This document shows, one piece after another, positions 57,248 to 64,000 of a stretch of 64,000 nucleotides of DNA (position 1 is the stretch's first letter; every line of letters begins with the position of its first letter). The notes beneath the pieces are model-generated. The model saw only the letters and a list, made by a program, of their open reading frames with translations. It ran no database searches and was not told the origin of the DNA. Source of the DNA: an uncultured Acidimicrobiales bacterium (GTDB taxonomy: Bacteria; Actinomycetota; Acidimicrobiia; Acidimicrobiales; SZUA-35). A program made the position numbers and the translations under genes. Where the stretch lies: contig CALKTH010000004.1 in assembly GCA_937997485.1 (NCBI GenBank), positions 1-64,000 of the forward strand. Direction: 5' to 3'.

Positions 57248-57721
57248 ATGCCCAAGAATGCACAATCGCTGACGGCGAGCTATAGCGGAAAACGAACCGC
57301 TGAGATCGTCGGCATCACCTACCGCCAACTCGACTACTGGGCGCGCACGGATCTCGTGCGCCCCTCAGTCACCGATGCCTCGGGCAGCGGAACGCGCCGG
57401 AAGTACAGCTACCAGGACCTGCTCGAGCTCAAGGTCATCAAGACGCTGCTCGACTCCGGTATTCGGTTGGAGTCGGTGCGCGAAGCGTTCAACTACTTCC
57501 GTGACCACCTGGGTGATGACATTGCGTCAGCGAACCTGGTGATCAACGGTGCCAAATCCGTCGTGACGAACAGCGGCCAGGAACTCGTCGACATCCTCCA
57601 GCAGGGCCAGGGTGTGCTGAACATTCTTCCGCTTGCTGGCGTGAAGGATGAGATCGACGCCGCGATCATTGAGCTCTTCCCCGGAGAGAAGAACGCAACC
57701 GCCACTCGCGTGGCGGGCTGA
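57248..57721 (+). CDS. MerR-family regulator (Rv1830-like)
   Basis: A 157-residue protein counted from ATG 57248. Residues 10-80 form the MerR winged helix (GKRTAEIVGITYRQLDYWARTDLV, RRKYSYQDLLELKVIK). The carboxyl part is a helix that dimerises (VREAFNYFRDHL) and a short effector region with no metal-binding Cys. It matches Rv1830, reported in mycobacteria to affect cell division. GAGG lies 9 nt upstream of ATG 57248; GTG 57233 is an alternative. Confidence 0.85.
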   Translation: MPKNAQSLTASYSGKRTAEIVGITYRQLDYWARTDLVRPSVTDASGSGTRRKYSYQDLLELKVIKTLLDSGIRLESVREAFNYFRDHLGDDIASANLVINGAKSVVTNSGQELVDILQQGQGVLNILPLAGVKDEIDAAIIELFPGEKNATATRVAG

Positions 57722-57753
57722 ACTCGCTCCGAGCCGGTCGAGCCCGGTCGAGT

Positions 57754-57790
57754 CTGACCAGTCGAAACTGGTCGAATCGAGACTGGTCAG
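57754..57790. terminator. Bidirectional terminator
   Basis: CTGACCAGTC (57754-57763) and GACTGGTCAG (57781-57790) form a 10-bp perfect stem, and GGTCGA recurs several times in the gap. It lies between two convergent genes and overlaps the stop codon of the aldolase/adducin gene. No T-run is present, so efficiency is uncertain. Confidence 0.55.
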
Positions 57791-58590
57791 TCGAAGAGGT
57801 CTGGCTCTTCTTTGGTGATCCAGTCCCACAGGGGCTGGAAGCTGAACCAGCCGGCGCTGTGCGAGCCCACCTGGGTTGAGGTGTGCTTCGCCATCTCGGA
57901 CTCGATCAACACGGGCTCCATGCCCTGCACTTGCGCCACCTGGAGCTGCGCCTGGCAGGTGCGCTCCATCGTGATGAACCAGAACGCCGCCTCATCGACC
58001 GAATGGCCAACGGTGAGGTTGCCGTGGTTGCTGAGAATCGCAGCCTTCCGATGGCCCAGGGCGTCGGCGATGCGGTCACCTTCGCCGAGATCAAGCACCA
58101 CACCGGTGGAGTCGTCGAACACGGCGTGATCGTCGTAGAACGCACAAGCATCTTGTGTCAGCGGTTGCAGCGGCTGGCGGAATGATGACCAGGCCTTGCC
58201 GTAGATCGAGTGGGCGTGGGCTGCAGCGACCACGTCGGGCCGAGCGGCATGGATGCGGGAGTGAATAGCGAACGCAGCCCCGTTGACCGGCCGGTCACCA
58301 ACCACCACCTCGCCATCGTGATCCACACAGATGAGGTCAGATACACGGATGTGCTTGAAGTTCATCCCGAACGGGTTGACCCAGAAGCGGTCGGGGTCTT
58401 CAGGATCTCGAGCGGTGATGTGGCCAGCCACACCTTCATCGAAGCCAAAGCGGCCGAACAGGCGGAAGGCAGCGGCGAGGCGTTCCTTGCGGTGCTGGCG
58501 CTCTGCCTCGAGGTCATCAAACACCGGCGGTCGAGGGACCTTCATGGTCTCCGGTGCAGGTGCGGCGGGTGCGGTGTCCAGATCAGTCAT
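57787..58590 (-). CDS. Class II aldolase/adducin family protein
   Basis: A 267-residue protein of the fuculose-phosphate-aldolase fold. GVAGHITARDPEDP near 50-63, the metal-ligand HAHSIYGKAW near 118-127, and LSNHGNLTVGHSVDEAAF near 185-202 with another His are present. Members of this subgroup are annotated loosely; it may be an aldolase, a dehydratase or a decarboxylase. AGGGGA upstream supports ATG 58590, with a TAGCGT -10 about 33 nt upstream. It is convergent with the second merR gene. Confidence 0.82.
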   Translation of the reverse strand: MTDLDTAPAAPAPETMKVPRPPVFDDLEAERQHRKERLAAAFRLFGRFGFDEGVAGHITARDPEDPDRFWVNPFGMNFKHIRVSDLICVDHDGEVVVGDRPVNGAAFAIHSRIHAARPDVVAAAHAHSIYGKAWSSFRQPLQPLTQDACAFYDDHAVFDDSTGVVLDLGEGDRIADALGHRKAAILSNHGNLTVGHSVDEAAFWFITMERTCQAQLQVAQVQGMEPVLIESEMAKHTSTQVGSHSAGWFSFQPLWDWITKEEPDLFD

Positions 58591-58695
58591 GCGTGTCCCC
58601 TGAGAACGTCGTTCTGCCCACGCTAGACCGAGCGAGGTCCGTCGACGAAACGCCCAGCATGGAAACATGGCGGCGGCCCACGGTCGCTGTGGCGG

Positions 58696-60189
58696 CTATG
58701 CCTCAGGCTCGGCGCTTGGCGGCCCTGTGGCGCTGCCCTTTGGCCAGGCACCCTCGTCGTCAGCGTCCATCCAGAGAACGGCCTGGTTCTTGCCCTTGGC
58801 TTTTGCGGTGTAAAGCGCTCGGTCCGAGCGCTCGAAGGTTCGCTCGCTCGGATCACCGGCGCGATGAAGGGCAACCCCAGCGCTGAGGGTCGTTCCCGTC
58901 GAACGATCCGCCCAACCGACGAGCACACGATCAGCAACGGCGAGCGGATCGGCATGCGCACGCCGAGCCACGATGAGGAACTCGTCGCCACCGAGCCGGG
59001 CCGAGGTGTCGGAGTCGCGAAGACAATCGTGCAGGTGAGCGCTGAGGTCCTGTAGCACCGCATCGCCAGCGGCATGGCCCTGGGTGTCGTTCACGCTCTT
59101 GAAGCCATCGAGGGCGAGCACGATCAGTGCATCGCCTGGCGCAAGCGACTTGAGCAGCGCGTCGGCGTGCTTGCGATTGCCCATGCCCGTCAGTTCGTCA
59201 CGAGTGTTGGCCCGTGAGAGCTCATCGATCACGAAGAGGTGTTCGATCGCAATGCCGATCTGGACGCCGAAGAGGCGAGCGAGATCGAGCGTGAATTCCG
59301 GGTCGTTCGTCGGCACCGGGTACACGAGCACCGCACCGGCCGGTGCTTCGGCGGCGGGGAGGGGAAGGACGAGCATCGTGCCGTTGGTGCCGGTTGGGAC
59401 CATTCGAGGTTCGTCACCGTTGATGGTCTCGCTGACCAGCCGGGCGACGGCCGGGGCCGGTTCCTTGTCGTTCGTCGGGCCGAGGCTGACGGGCAAGAGA
59501 TTGCCCAGAGAGTCGCGCAGCACCACAGTGGAGCGTTCGACGTCGAAGATTTCCCGGGCCGCAACCGCGACCTGGTTTGCTGCCTGCTGGAGCGAGCCAG
59601 GACGGCGGAAGCGGCGGAGCACTTCCTCGAGACGAGCCAGCCGTTCGAGACGTTCTTGACCCTGGCTGTCAGCGGTGCGCGAGCGGTCGACCAAAGCGGA
59701 GACGAGCTCGGCAACGAGGGCGGCAATCGGGACCGCGACGAGGGGCAGAGCGAGGGAGATGCGGTCCGGCGCCCGCTGCTGGGCGATGAGGAGCACCACC
59801 AGCACGATGGGCGCCAGCACCAAGGGGAGCCCGGGTGAGAGGGCGATCCCTACGTAGGTGAGAATGAGCACAGCAACCAGGACAAGGCCGATCGAGGCAT
59901 CGATCGAGGCCTGGGCGATGTCAGCTTGAAGCACCGCGAGCAGGAGTGCGGCCGCCACGATGGCGGCCGGGAGTGACCGTTTCGGCGCCTCCCATGACTC
60001 GATGGGCGTGCGCAGGCTTACCGCACCCAGGGCCAGGAGGACGAAGGTGAGCGAGGCCATGATCGCCGTGGCCGCCGTCGTTCCGCCGGCGGGGCGGGTC
60101 ACCCAGTCCAGGAGCGCGAGGAAGCCAGCACTGGCGAAGAGGACGGCAGCAGACGCCCGATATGTCCTTGACCAGAGAAACTCCGCCAT
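58696..60189 (-). CDS. Membrane-bound diguanylate cyclase (GGDEF)
   Basis: A 497-residue protein. Six or so hydrophobic helices cover about residues 10-165, followed by a short coiled coil (ERLERLARLEEVLRRF) and a GAF-like domain at about 195-320. The GGDEF domain occupies the last 160 residues, with ARLGGDEFLIV as active site and an RxxD inhibitory site (RDSD) five residues before it, so product feedback is expected. It should make cyclic di-GMP from GTP. No EAL domain is visible. ATG 60189 is the probable start, with a weak AGAAAG upstream. Confidence 0.85.
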   Translation of the reverse strand: MAEFLWSRTYRASAAVLFASAGFLALLDWVTRPAGGTTAATAIMASLTFVLLALGAVSLRTPIESWEAPKRSLPAAIVAAALLLAVLQADIAQASIDASIGLVLVAVLILTYVGIALSPGLPLVLAPIVLVVLLIAQQRAPDRISLALPLVAVPIAALVAELVSALVDRSRTADSQGQERLERLARLEEVLRRFRRPGSLQQAANQVAVAAREIFDVERSTVVLRDSLGNLLPVSLGPTNDKEPAPAVARLVSETINGDEPRMVPTGTNGTMLVLPLPAAEAPAGAVLVYPVPTNDPEFTLDLARLFGVQIGIAIEHLFVIDELSRANTRDELTGMGNRKHADALLKSLAPGDALIVLALDGFKSVNDTQGHAAGDAVLQDLSAHLHDCLRDSDTSARLGGDEFLIVARRAHADPLAVADRVLVGWADRSTGTTLSAGVALHRAGDPSERTFERSDRALYTAKAKGKNQAVLWMDADDEGAWPKGSATGPPSAEPEA

Positions 60190-60344
60190 CGCAACTTTCT
60201 GTGTGTCGTCGACGAACGGCAATTCGTCGGACGACTCACGTCTCCCGCATGACCACACAACGTGCGAGCAAAGGTACCGCGGGTGGTTTCCGGGGGGAAG
60301 AATGGTTGATAGGTCGATATCTGGTCCTGTGACGTTGCACGTCG

Positions 60345-60350
60345 TACCCT
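60345..60350 (+). promoter_or_regulatory. -10 element, start at 60359
   Basis: TACCCT lies 8 nt before ATG 60359, one base more than most other starts here. Confidence 0.4.
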
Positions 60351-60358
60351 CCCGAGCC

Positions 60359-61072
60359 ATGCGTGTGCATCTCGAATCCAGCGACCCATCTGCGGACGGC
60401 TCTGCGCCGGCCATCGTGTTCCTTCACGGCGTCGGCTCATCGGCCGCCACATGGCAGAACGTGATGGCGTTGCTCGACGACCGCTACGCAGTTGCTGCGT
60501 TTGACCTTCTGGGACACGGCAGCTCCCCGGTTTTGGACGACCCGGCGGAGTACACCCGGGACCGAGCACTCGATGACCTGGACGAGGTCATCGCGTCGCT
60601 GCGGACCAGCGGACGTGGGCCCGTCGTCTTGGTCGGACACTCTCTGGGTGGCTACCTGTCGCTCGCTCACGCTGCGACGCGAACGTGGGGCAACGACGAG
60701 CGGGCGGCGCGGGGCGTCATCGTGCTGAACACCGGCCCTGGTTTCCGAGACCCGGAGAAGCGCGCGGCATGGAACGAACGGTCACGACGCAATGCGCACC
60801 GGTTCGGCGTGCCTGAGCAGGCGGCCGAACTGAACATCCAGGAAGACGGCGTCGTGATGGAGCGCTTGGCCGAGATGACCGTGCCAACCCTCGTCTTGGC
60901 CGGCGATGCCGACCGACCGGAGTACAGCGGCGCCGGTCAGTACCTGGAACGCAAGATGCCGAACGGAGCCTTCATCTCCGTCGCCGGTGGCGAGCACGCC
61001 ATGCACGAGGAATCTCACGCGCAGGAAGTGGCCGACATCATCGACGAGTTCGTCCAATCCCTTCAAGGCTGA
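60359..61072 (+). CDS. Alpha/beta-fold hydrolase
   Basis: A 237-residue hydrolase with the oxyanion loop FLHGVGSS near 23-30, the nucleophile elbow VGHSLGGYLS near 97-106, catalytic Asp in LAGDADRP near 183, and His in GGEHAMHEE near 212. This is the common esterase/epoxide-hydrolase/haloperoxidase-like group; the substrate is unknown. It is divergent from the diguanylate cyclase gene. The open frame extends 400 nt upstream across that gene and is not coding there. Confidence 0.85.
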   Translation: MRVHLESSDPSADGSAPAIVFLHGVGSSAATWQNVMALLDDRYAVAAFDLLGHGSSPVLDDPAEYTRDRALDDLDEVIASLRTSGRGPVVLVGHSLGGYLSLAHAATRTWGNDERAARGVIVLNTGPGFRDPEKRAAWNERSRRNAHRFGVPEQAAELNIQEDGVVMERLAEMTVPTLVLAGDADRPEYSGAGQYLERKMPNGAFISVAGGEHAMHEESHAQEVADIIDEFVQSLQG

Positions 61073-61120
61073 TGGGGTTGCGAGCCTGCGCCGATCGTTC
61101 GGGGAAACCGATCTGTCCGG

Positions 61121-61816
61121 TCAGTCAGGCGGCGGCGTATCGGCCGTGAGCGGGCCGGTGTGTGCCGCATCATTGAACGAGCGCACGACCCACCCCTCGT
61201 CGGTAACGACGAGATGGCTGATGGCGCCGTTGCGTGAGCCCATCGTCCGGAACATGTTGATCCTGAAGGCATGGCCCAACAGCGCGCCGATCACGCCACC
61301 GTGGCAAAACACCGCCACCATCTCGTCGGGGTGTGCCGCCGCAATCTTCTGGATTGCCCCAACAGTGCGGGCCTCGAAAATGGCGTTGGTTTCGGCGCCC
61401 TCGATCTCGCCCCACTCCAGATTGGCCCGCATGGCGAGCGCCTGCGGGTGCCCTTCCGCTGACATCTTGCGGAACGTGCCGCCCTCGCCAACACCCAGGT
61501 ACACCTCTCGGACATCCGGCTCGATGCGGACCTCGAGCCCGGTGTGTGCCGCAAGGGGAGCAGCGGTTTGCTGGGTTCGAGTCAACGTGGATGCGTAGAT
61601 CGCAGAGATCGGCTCGTCCTTGAGGCGTTCGCCGACGCAGTCCGCCTGATAGAGCCCGAGCGGCGACAGGGGTGGATCGCCATGGCCATCCACGAGGGTA
61701 AAGGGTTGCCCCTCGAGATACGGGGCCGACTGCCCGTGACGCACCAGCACGATCTGGCAGGCGCCCGGTGGCGGTTCGAAGAAGGTCTGCGGGTAGCTCT
61801 TGGGAGTGTCGCTCAT
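61121..61816 (-). CDS. Histidine phosphatase family protein
   Basis: A 231-residue protein with the RHGQSAPYL active-site motif at residues 27-35, ASTLTRTQQTA near 75-85, and the second His in FCHGGVIGALLG near 170-181. A 19-residue Pro-rich amino extension precedes the fold. It differs from the phosphatase at 7776 in both active-site context and length. The substrate is unknown. It is divergent from the S9 peptidase gene across 40 bp. Confidence 0.85.
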   Translation of the reverse strand: MSDTPKSYPQTFFEPPPGACQIVLVRHGQSAPYLEGQPFTLVDGHGDPPLSPLGLYQADCVGERLKDEPISAIYASTLTRTQQTAAPLAAHTGLEVRIEPDVREVYLGVGEGGTFRKMSAEGHPQALAMRANLEWGEIEGAETNAIFEARTVGAIQKIAAAHPDEMVAVFCHGGVIGALLGHAFRINMFRTMGSRNGAISHLVVTDEGWVVRSFNDAAHTGPLTADTPPPD

Positions 61817-61842
61817 CGGGAACGGAACGTAGTGGACGTGCG

Positions 61843-61848
61843 TAGCAT
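61843..61848 (+). promoter_or_regulatory. -10 element, start at 61857
   Basis: TAGCAT lies 8 nt before ATG 61857 in the 40-bp divergent gap. Confidence 0.4.
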
Positions 61849-61856
61849 CGGCAGCA

Positions 61857-63971
61857 ATGAATGCTGAAGCGATGGGTTTTGGAGACGTTCCCGCACCACC
61901 GACACTCCCCGAGGTCGATCACGAACCGGTCGTTCGAGAACTCTGGGGGGAGACGGTCGTCGATGAGCTGGCCTGGCTGCGAGAGAGCGACGATCCCGCG
62001 GTGCTCGCCCTGCTCGAGGAAGAGAACGCCCACGTGGATGCGGTGCTGTCGTCCCACGCAGACCTGCCTGACACGATCTTCGGTGAGTTCAAGAACCGGA
62101 TCAAAGAGACGGATCTTTCCGTGCCTGTCGAAAAGGATGGGTGGTCCTACTACGCCCGGACTGAAGAGGGCTTGGAGTACACGATTCACTGCCGCAAGCC
62201 AGTCCCGGTCGGAACCGTCGGCCCGGTGGCAGACGTCAGCGAGAACGCCGCACAAGAGCACATCCTGTTGGACGAGAACGTCGAGTCCGCTCCGCACGAC
62301 TTCTTCGAGCTCGGTGTCTTCGAGCTTTCGCCTGATCACCAGCTCCTCCTCTGGGGAAGCGACACCACCGGCGAGGAACGCTTCCGGGCGGTGGTTCGAG
62401 ATCTTTCCTCCGGGAAGGAACTGAGTGACGAGCTGTTCGACCTCAGCTACGGATCGGCGTGGGCCCTCGACAACCGCACCTTTTTCTATATCCGCCCTGA
62501 CGACGCCAATCGGCCGTACCAGGTCTGGCGGCACGAGCTTGGCACGTCACAAGCGGACGACGTCCTGGTGTTCGAGGAGTCAGACGAGGCGTACTTCGTC
62601 GGCGTGGGACGAGAGCGGGACGACTCCTACATCCAGATCTCTGTTGGCTCTGCGGTCACGGATGAGACGTGGCTGATTCCAGCCGACGTGCCCGATGCAG
62701 CGCCGCGCTGCCTGCAGCCACGTCGGCACGGAATCGAATACGCCGCCTCTCACCAGGGCGATCGATTCATCATCCATACGAACGAGAACGCCGAGAACTT
62801 CAAACTCGTCGAGGCACCCGAAGCGACGCCAGGGAGTGAGCACTGGGTCGACCTCATCCCGCACCGGCCAGACGTCAATCTCGCAGGCTTCGATGCGCTC
62901 CGAGACCACCTGGTGCTGTTCGAACGCGTCGACGCGACGATGCGCATGCGAGTTCGGGCATGGGAGACGGGTGATGAACACATCGTCGAGCAGGCCGAAC
63001 CCGTGTCGAGCGTGTGGGCAGGCGCGAACCCCACGGCTGACACGTCCGTCTATCGCTACGGCTACAGCAGCATGGTCTCTCCGGCCGCGGTCATGCTCTA
63101 CGACCTCGAGACACGAGAGCGCACGGTCTTGAAGGAGACCGAAGTCCTGGGCGGATTCGACGCGTCGGATTACGAGACAAAACGAGAGTGGGCGGTGGCG
63201 GACGACGGCACCCGCGTGCCAATGAGTCTCGTCTGGAAGAAGGATCGTCCCGCCGGTCCCGGCCCGGCGGTCATCGGCGCGTACGGCGCCTACGAGATCT
63301 CAAGTGATCCCACGTTCTCGGCCGCACGCCTCTCGTTGCTCGATCGAGGCTTCGTCGTTGCCATTGCCCACGTGCGAGGCGGCGGCGAGATGGGACGGCC
63401 CTGGTATCTGGACGGAAAGTTCGAGCACAAGCCCAACACGTTCTCCGACACCGTTGCCTGTGCGCGCCATCTGATTGACGAAGGCTGGACCACTCCAGCG
63501 CAGCTTGGTGTGCGGGGAGGCTCGGCCGGCGGGCTCCTCGTCGGCGCCACGATCAATCTTGCTCCCGAGCTCTTCGGCGCTGCCGTCGCTCAGGTCGCGT
63601 TCGTCGACTCCCTCAACACGATCCTCGATCCGAGCTTGCCGCTCACGGTCACTGAGTGGGAGGAGTGGGGCAATCCCGCCGAGTCGGAAGAGATTTATCG
63701 GGTCATGCGCTCGTACACGCCTTACGAGAACGTGCAGGCAGCGCCCTATCCCGCCATTTACGCCTCGGGTGGTTTGAACGACTCCCGGGTCGGCTACTGG
63801 GAACCGGCGAAGTGGGTCCACCGTCTGCGGGAGGTCACCACGGGGAACAAGCCGATCGTGCTCCACACTGACCTTGGTGCGGGCCATGGGGGACCGTCGG
63901 GCCGCTATGAGTCCTGGCGAGACGAAGCACGGGTCCTGACCTTCCTCCTCATCGCCCTTGGTGCGGCGTAG
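61857..63971 (+). CDS. Prolyl oligopeptidase family serine peptidase (S9A, oligopeptidase-B-like)
   Basis: A 704-residue cytoplasmic peptidase. Residues about 70-420 are the seven-bladed beta propeller that gates access. The carboxyl 270 residues are the alpha/beta hydrolase domain, with the catalytic Ser in RGGSAGGLLVG near 560, Asp in GLNDSRVGYWEP near 640, and His in GAGHGGPSGR near 678. HVRGGGEMGRPWY and EEWGNP are typical of oligopeptidase B, which cuts after Arg or Lys. The gene is complete, ending 29 nt before the window edge. Confidence 0.92.
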   Translation: MNAEAMGFGDVPAPPTLPEVDHEPVVRELWGETVVDELAWLRESDDPAVLALLEEENAHVDAVLSSHADLPDTIFGEFKNRIKETDLSVPVEKDGWSYYARTEEGLEYTIHCRKPVPVGTVGPVADVSENAAQEHILLDENVESAPHDFFELGVFELSPDHQLLLWGSDTTGEERFRAVVRDLSSGKELSDELFDLSYGSAWALDNRTFFYIRPDDANRPYQVWRHELGTSQADDVLVFEESDEAYFVGVGRERDDSYIQISVGSAVTDETWLIPADVPDAAPRCLQPRRHGIEYAASHQGDRFIIHTNENAENFKLVEAPEATPGSEHWVDLIPHRPDVNLAGFDALRDHLVLFERVDATMRMRVRAWETGDEHIVEQAEPVSSVWAGANPTADTSVYRYGYSSMVSPAAVMLYDLETRERTVLKETEVLGGFDASDYETKREWAVADDGTRVPMSLVWKKDRPAGPGPAVIGAYGAYEISSDPTFSAARLSLLDRGFVVAIAHVRGGGEMGRPWYLDGKFEHKPNTFSDTVACARHLIDEGWTTPAQLGVRGGSAGGLLVGATINLAPELFGAAVAQVAFVDSLNTILDPSLPLTVTEWEEWGNPAESEEIYRVMRSYTPYENVQAAPYPAIYASGGLNDSRVGYWEPAKWVHRLREVTTGNKPIVLHTDLGAGHGGPSGRYESWRDEARVLTFLLIALGAA

Positions 63972-64000
63972 ATCGATGGCTTGAGCGACCACTGGGGGGA

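Noticed and set aside
59960-60358. Longer frame upstream of the hydrolase at 60359
   Set aside because: It is antisense to the membrane part of the diguanylate cyclase and is Arg/Ala-rich; hydrolase similarity starts after 60359.

Overview
The window reads as a chromosomal segment of a high-GC actinobacterium, most likely from the class Acidimicrobiia (Ilumatobacter-like). Three things point there: strong G/C bias at third codon positions; two gene-order blocks shared with mycobacteria and streptomycetes; and many genes with no Shine-Dalgarno sequence but a TANNNT -10 hexamer 6-8 nt upstream of the start codon, the signature of leaderless mRNAs. No insertion sequence, integrase, phage module, plasmid function or CRISPR array is visible. 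Nearly every base belongs to a gene or a short promoter or terminator gap.

Layout. 1-584: the 3' end of a 23S rRNA gene, 5S rRNA and the operon terminator. 602-7779: a core block TPR protein, SSB-like protein (apparent frameshift), class II fructose-bisphosphate aldolase, HAD phosphatase, histone-H1/HBHA-like protein, tlyA, nadK, recN, parallel to M. tuberculosis Rv1691-Rv1696. 7776-12419: accessory enzymes (histidine phosphatase, VOC protein, ACP-phosphodiesterase-like protein, serine hydrolase, PaiB-like protein, AcuI-like reductase). 12475-25395: pyrG, Nudix (Rv1699-Rv1700 order), an HD protein, an alpha/beta hydrolase, a WYL regulator and trpS, then scpA-scpB-rluB-aroH-tyrA-cmk-plsC-rlmG-like (Rv1709-Rv1712 order). 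25382-32700: aldo/keto reductase, ispH, a PEP-mutase/isocitrate-lyase-like enzyme, a miniature P450-like protein, and a three-gene lipid-modification operon (FAD oxidoreductase, DUF1365, cyclopropane-fatty-acid-synthase-like methyltransferase). 32701-33074: a divergent intergenic region with a long near-perfect inverted repeat. 33075-37825: DUF512 radical-SAM protein, der, a PP2C phosphatase, a zinc-ribbon membrane microprotein and an XRE regulator. 37862-37935: tRNA-Pro(GGG).

38128-50198 is the most individual part: two Crp/Fnr paralogues with a perfect TGTGA-N6-TCACA site between them and an unknown 99-aa protein coupled to one of them; a metallophosphoesterase with an aegerolysin-like tail; a 1107-aa nucleotide-cyclase-domain/AAA ATPase; a 1184-aa GMC oxidoreductase/hydrolase fusion whose hydrolase box carries Cys in place of Ser; and a PEP-utiliser-like protein without a visible nucleotide-binding domain. 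50336-57721 returns to a conserved block: SRAP, DUF2079, pgsA, gcvH, FHA (GarA-like), MerR (FtsR-like), DUF151 nuclease, [APH-like kinase], second MerR, matching Rv1822-Rv1830. 57787-63971 holds an aldolase/adducin protein, a diguanylate cyclase, a hydrolase, a histidine phosphatase and a complete S9 peptidase.

How the genes fit together. Most of the window is housekeeping: ribosome biogenesis (rRNA, TlyA, RluB, Der, RlmG-like), chromosome maintenance (ScpA/B, RecN, SRAP, H1-like protein), nucleotide and NADP supply (PyrG, Cmk, NadK), aromatic amino acids (AroH, TyrA), lipids and isoprenoids (PlsC, PgsA, IspH) and metabolic control (GarA-like, GcvH, MerR pair). The accessory genes lean towards lipid and sterol-like chemistry and second-messenger regulation (Crp pair, cyclase-domain ATPase, GGDEF). 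All functions are inferred from sequence motifs read by eye; no database search was run.
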